Shown here: one piece after another, positions 61,344-64,000 of the stretch
Layout: the number at the start of each line of letters is the position of its first letter
Position numbering within the stretch: position 1 is the stretch's first letter
DNA from: Streptomyces bluensis
Lineage (GTDB): Bacteria; Actinomycetota; Actinomycetes; Streptomycetales; Streptomycetaceae
Assembly: GCF_014650715.1 (NCBI RefSeq)
Contig: NZ_BMVM01000001.1
Span: forward strand, 124,001 to 188,000
Reading direction: 5' to 3'
Length of the DNA: 64,000 bases
The notes under the pieces: generated by a model
What the model was told of the DNA's origin: nothing
Database searches by the model: none
Seen by the model: the letters and a program-made list of their open reading frames with translations, nothing else
Translations under genes and position numbers: made by a program

Positions 61344-61925
61344 GTGAGCGGCACACGGCGCGAGATCCCGAACGACCCCGGACGCAGGGACCGGATTCTC
61401 GATGCGGCCCTCGACGTCATCGCCGAGGGCGGCGTTCACAGGACGACCCATCGCAAGATCGCTTCACGGGCCGGCGTCCCTCTGGGCTCGCTCACGTACT
61501 ACTTCGACGGCATGGACGATCTACTGGCGCTGGCGTTCGCCCGCCTCGCCGACACGATGTCCCAGCTCTACCGCCGCACCCTGCACAGCGCCGGGTCGAC
61601 CGCCGAGGCCGAGGCGGCCGTGGTCGAGCTGATCTGCGGGCCGGCCTACGCCACTGACCGCGACATGACACTCATCTTCGAGATGTACGCCTACGCCAAC
61701 CACAACACCGCGGTAGCCGCAACCACCCGCTCCTGGCTCGCACGCAGCCGGGAGAGCCTCGCCCTGCACTTCACTCCCGGAGTGGCCCGAGCCCTCGATG
61801 CCCTGATCGAGGGCTGGCCCATGCACGGCCGCTTCGACGCCGCCCCCCTGAACCGGGAGCTCGTCGCCGGAGTCGTGCACGCCGTCGTCAACGCCGCGCC
61901 TCACCTCCCCGACGAACAGCTCTGA
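61344..61925 (+). CDS. TetR-family regulator
   Basis: A 193-residue repressor from GTG 61344; the frame is open to 61314. The HTH is RRDRILDAALDVIAEGGVHR, then TTHRKIASRAGVPLGSLTYY and FDGMDDLLALAFARLADTM. The C-terminal domain has SRESLALHFTPGVARALDAL, then IEGWPMHGRF. It is divergent from an MFS transporter and has a TGTAC..GTACA site upstream. It is paralogous to the TetR at 25075, and both keep nearly the same operator, so cross-talk between the two loci is possible. Confidence 0.9.
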   Translation: MSGTRREIPNDPGRRDRILDAALDVIAEGGVHRTTHRKIASRAGVPLGSLTYYFDGMDDLLALAFARLADTMSQLYRRTLHSAGSTAEAEAAVVELICGPAYATDRDMTLIFEMYAYANHNTAVAATTRSWLARSRESLALHFTPGVARALDALIEGWPMHGRFDAAPLNRELVAGVVHAVVNAAPHLPDEQL

Positions 61926-62083
61926 CCTCTTCCCCTTTCCTGCCGCATGACGCATGCCGGCGTGGTGAGCCGGCATCCGCAGGGGGTGAAGGTGGGGGGC
62001 GGATGTGCCCTTCAACCGATGAGTTCTCGACGCACGCCAGGTCTGCAGATCCTGAATCGGCGTGGAACGTGGACGGGAGCGAC

Positions 62084-62578
62084 ATGAGCAATCGTGGATC
62101 TGACAGTGAAGCCAGTGCCTCGGAGCCGGAGCTTGTGAATCTGGACCCGGCGACGACAGCGGTCGTCCGCGGCGTCGTCCCGATGGCCGACCTGCGGGAC
62201 TTCTTCGACGCTTCCTTCGGCGCTCTGGCCCGGACGATCGAGGCGCAGCGGATCACCGTGCTGAGCCCCGCCTTCGGCCTCTACCACGGGTCGCCGGGAG
62301 AGACCCTGGACCTGGAGGTCGGGTTCGTCACTGACCGGGCGGTGCAGCCGGAGGCAGGGGTCGTGGTCGGTTCGCTGCCCGGAGGCCGGGTGGCACGGCT
62401 GACGCACCGCGGGTCGTTCGACGGTCTCGGATCCTCCTGGGAACGGCTGCGCTCCTGGATGCGGGCACGGGGACTTTCCGCCGGAGAAGACAGGTGGGAG
62501 ACCTACGTGACACGGCCTTCCCCGGACATGGACCCGCATGACCTGCGTACCGAGCTCAACTGGCCAGTGACGGACTGA
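62084..62578 (+). CDS. GyrI-like (AraC effector-binding domain) protein
   Basis: A 164-residue cytoplasmic protein from ATG 62084 with GGGAG upstream. A GyrI-like/SOUL-fold small-molecule-binding domain runs LVNLDPATTAVVRGVVPMAD, then LRDFFDASFGALARTIEAQR. It continues SPAFGLYHGSPGETLDLEVG, VVVGSLPGGRVARLTHRGSF and WERLRSWMRARGLSAGEDRW, then ETYVT, ending in DLRTELNWPV. The P.f..Y.....dvE.g..v.........lPgg..a...H.G.y.....w..l..W motif is complete. There is no DNA-binding domain, so it is a stand-alone ligand binder, perhaps sequestering a drug or acting as a cyclopropanoid hydrolase-like enzyme. Confidence 0.85.
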   Translation: MSNRGSDSEASASEPELVNLDPATTAVVRGVVPMADLRDFFDASFGALARTIEAQRITVLSPAFGLYHGSPGETLDLEVGFVTDRAVQPEAGVVVGSLPGGRVARLTHRGSFDGLGSSWERLRSWMRARGLSAGEDRWETYVTRPSPDMDPHDLRTELNWPVTD

Positions 62579-62858
62579 CAGCGGCCAGGTGCCTGTTGGC
62601 GCTGCGTCTGGGGGCGGCAGCCCCCAGGGAGGTTCGTGCGTCGCTGGAACAGGACGCCGCCGGTACCGCCCCGTGGGCGAGGTCCGTGACACGAGTGATG
62701 TTGCCGGGCACACGGGCGAACCCGGACGACGGAGCCGGCGAACGCCGTCATCACCCACACACGCCGCGCCGGACTCGTACACGCCGCTGTCAACGGCCGG
62801 GGCCGCGTCGCCGTGGCACGATAGTCATGAGCATCACCCTGCTGAGGGGGTGTGGGGC
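62579..62858. other. Intergenic, promoter region of permease
   Basis: The 280-bp gap has no recognised gene. The only functional element identified is the ribosome binding site GAGGGGG at 62844-62850, in front of the permease ATG. Confidence 0.45.
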
Positions 62859-64000
62859 ATGGCCACATCGGACAAGGCAGCTGCCTCAGGAACCCACCGG
62901 CCGGGACTGAGACGTGAGATCGGCTTCATCGGGCTCATCTGGGCGTCAGAGGGGTCGATCATCGGTTCCGGGTGGCTGTTCGGTGCCCAGGGGGCCCTGG
63001 CAGCGGCCGGGCCCGCGGCGATCATCTCCTGGGCCATCGGTGGCCTCGCGATCCTGATCCTTGCGCTGGTGCACGCCGAGCTCGGCGGAATGTATCCGGT
63101 CTCCGGCGGCACCGCCCGGTTCCCCCACTACGCGTACGGTGGGGCCGCCGGCGCGTCCTTCGGCTGGTTCTCCTGGCTGCAGGCGGCCACGGTGGCACCC
63201 ATCGAGGTGCTGGCGATGATCACGTACGCCCAGCACTACTCCTGGGCGAGCGGCTGGGAGAAGACCGAGGGCGGCGAGCACATCCTGACCGGTCCCGGCA
63301 TCGCCGTCGCGGTCGGACTGATGGCGGTCATCACGGCCGTCAACTTCCTCAGCATCCGCCTGCTGGCCCGCACCAACAGCGCGGCGACCTGGTGGAAGGT
63401 CGGTGTCCCCCTGCTGACGATCTTCGTGTTGGCCATCGCCCAGTTCCACAGCAGCAACTTCACCGCGGCCGATGGATTCAACCCCTACGGGGCCAAGGGC
63501 ATCCTGTCCGCCGTCTCCACCAGCGGCATCATCTTCGCGTTGCTCGGTTTCGAGCAGGCCGACCAGCTCGCCGGCGAGAGCGCCAACCCCAAGCGTGACA
63601 TTCCGCGGGCGGTGATCGGGTCGATCGTCATCGGCATCGCCATCTACATCCTCCTTCAGGTCGCCTTCCTGGCCGCGCTGCCCGCCTCCCAGATCGGCAG
63701 CCACTGGGCCACCTCCGCGTTCAACGCTCTGACCGGACCGTTCGCCCAGGTCGCTACGCTCGTCAGCCTGGGCTGGCTGGCGGCGATCCTCTACCTCGAC
63801 GCCGTGGTCTCCCCCGCAGGCACCGGCCTGATCTACATCACCGGTTCCTCCCGGGTCTCGTACGGCCTCAGCCGCAACGGCTACGTGCCCTCCGTGTTCG
63901 AGACCACCGACCGTCGCGGCGTCCCGTGGGTCGGCCTCATCACCGCCTTCGTGATCGGCTGTGTCTGCTTCCTGCCCTTCCCCAGCTGGCGCTCCCTCGT
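62859..64000 (+). CDS. APC-superfamily amino acid permease (partial, runs off window)
   Basis: An inner-membrane amino acid or amine transporter. The first 381 codons are present. ATG 62859 has GAGGGGG upstream. TM1 carries the APC start LRREIGFIGLIWASEGSIIG, then SGWLFGAQGALAAAGPAAII, with the unwound GSGW substrate-binding segment. About ten hydrophobic segments follow: VHAELGGMYPVSGGTARFPH, SGIIFALLGFEQADQLAGES with the typical TM6 F-x-G-F-E, then ANPKRDIPRAVIGSIVIGIA. The C-terminal segments lie beyond position 64000. Substrate unknown. Confidence 0.9.
   Translation, partial: MATSDKAAASGTHRPGLRREIGFIGLIWASEGSIIGSGWLFGAQGALAAAGPAAIISWAIGGLAILILALVHAELGGMYPVSGGTARFPHYAYGGAAGASFGWFSWLQAATVAPIEVLAMITYAQHYSWASGWEKTEGGEHILTGPGIAVAVGLMAVITAVNFLSIRLLARTNSAATWWKVGVPLLTIFVLAIAQFHSSNFTAADGFNPYGAKGILSAVSTSGIIFALLGFEQADQLAGESANPKRDIPRAVIGSIVIGIAIYILLQVAFLAALPASQIGSHWATSAFNALTGPFAQVATLVSLGWLAAILYLDAVVSPAGTGLIYITGSSRVSYGLSRNGYVPSVFETTDRRGVPWVGLITAFVIGCVCFLPFPSWRSL

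Overview
The window is very GC-rich actinobacterial DNA. Third codon positions are G/C saturated, GTG and even TTG starts are common, and signal peptides are of the Sec and Tat types. There are many TetR regulators, and protein matches recalled from Streptomyces throughout (GH11/CE4 xylan operon, FemX-type ligase, DUF4333, DUF4232, SLATT, zeta toxin). It is best read as an accessory part of a Streptomyces chromosome, possibly an arm, because it combines secreted plant-polymer hydrolases with a dense graveyard of broken insertion sequences. No rRNA, tRNA, replication origin or CRISPR array was seen.

Region 1 (1-21 kb) is decayed accessory DNA. Fragments of at least six transposases (IS256, two IS5-like, a large DDE type on the minus strand, IS982, IS481) are mixed with broken cargo. 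The cargo includes a Phd-like antitoxin, a LuxR response regulator, an XRE regulator, a RacP-like protein, a VOC protein, a zeta toxin that has lost its Walker lysine, and a LysR gene without its DNA-binding end. Intact islands remain: a translationally coupled xylanase (GH11) and acetylxylan esterase (CE4) pair behind a cluster of CGAAA boxes; an alcohol dehydrogenase divergent from a TetR gene; two small membrane proteins divergent from another TetR gene; and a TetR gene divergent from an epoxide-hydrolase-like enzyme. In each TetR case an inverted-repeat operator can be read in the intergenic gap.

Region 2 (21-27 kb) holds secreted small proteins, a TTA-containing winged-helix regulator, a secreted beta-lactamase-fold protein with an SH3-like tail, and an acetyltransferase-TetR operon.

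Region 3 (27-37.4 kb) is a glycoside-utilisation locus on the minus strand: GH1 beta-glucosidase, SDR dehydrogenase, GH2 beta-glucuronidase, MFS transporter and GH78 alpha-L-rhamnosidase, followed by a TetR gene. A secreted PL1 pectate lyase diverges from it. The same 14-bp motif (12 of 14 identical) lies upstream of both the TetR gene and the first gene of the locus. The enzymes carry no signal peptides, so import of a rhamnose/glucuronate/glucose-bearing plant glycoside followed by cytoplasmic cleavage is the likely logic.

Region 4 (37.4-53.2 kb) carries a large TerD-like protein, a FemX-type peptidoglycan ligase and a SUKH-type immunity-like protein. It also holds a complete envelope-stress style module: a sensor kinase divergent from lipoprotein, two ABC ATPases, an FtsX/MacB-type permease and an OmpR-type regulator in one overlapping operon. 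A DHA2 drug exporter/HxlR divergent pair and a diacylglycerol-kinase-like enzyme follow.

Region 5 (53.2-64 kb) has a DUF4232 exported protein and a 1,000-residue secreted multidomain protein (PA14, beta-propeller, CBM, DUF1080). It continues with a membrane-anchored XRE regulator upstream of a TTA-containing SLATT 2TM protein, and an MFS/TetR divergent pair whose regulator and operator are paralogous to the TetR/operator at 25-26 kb. A GyrI-like protein and the start of an APC permease complete the window.
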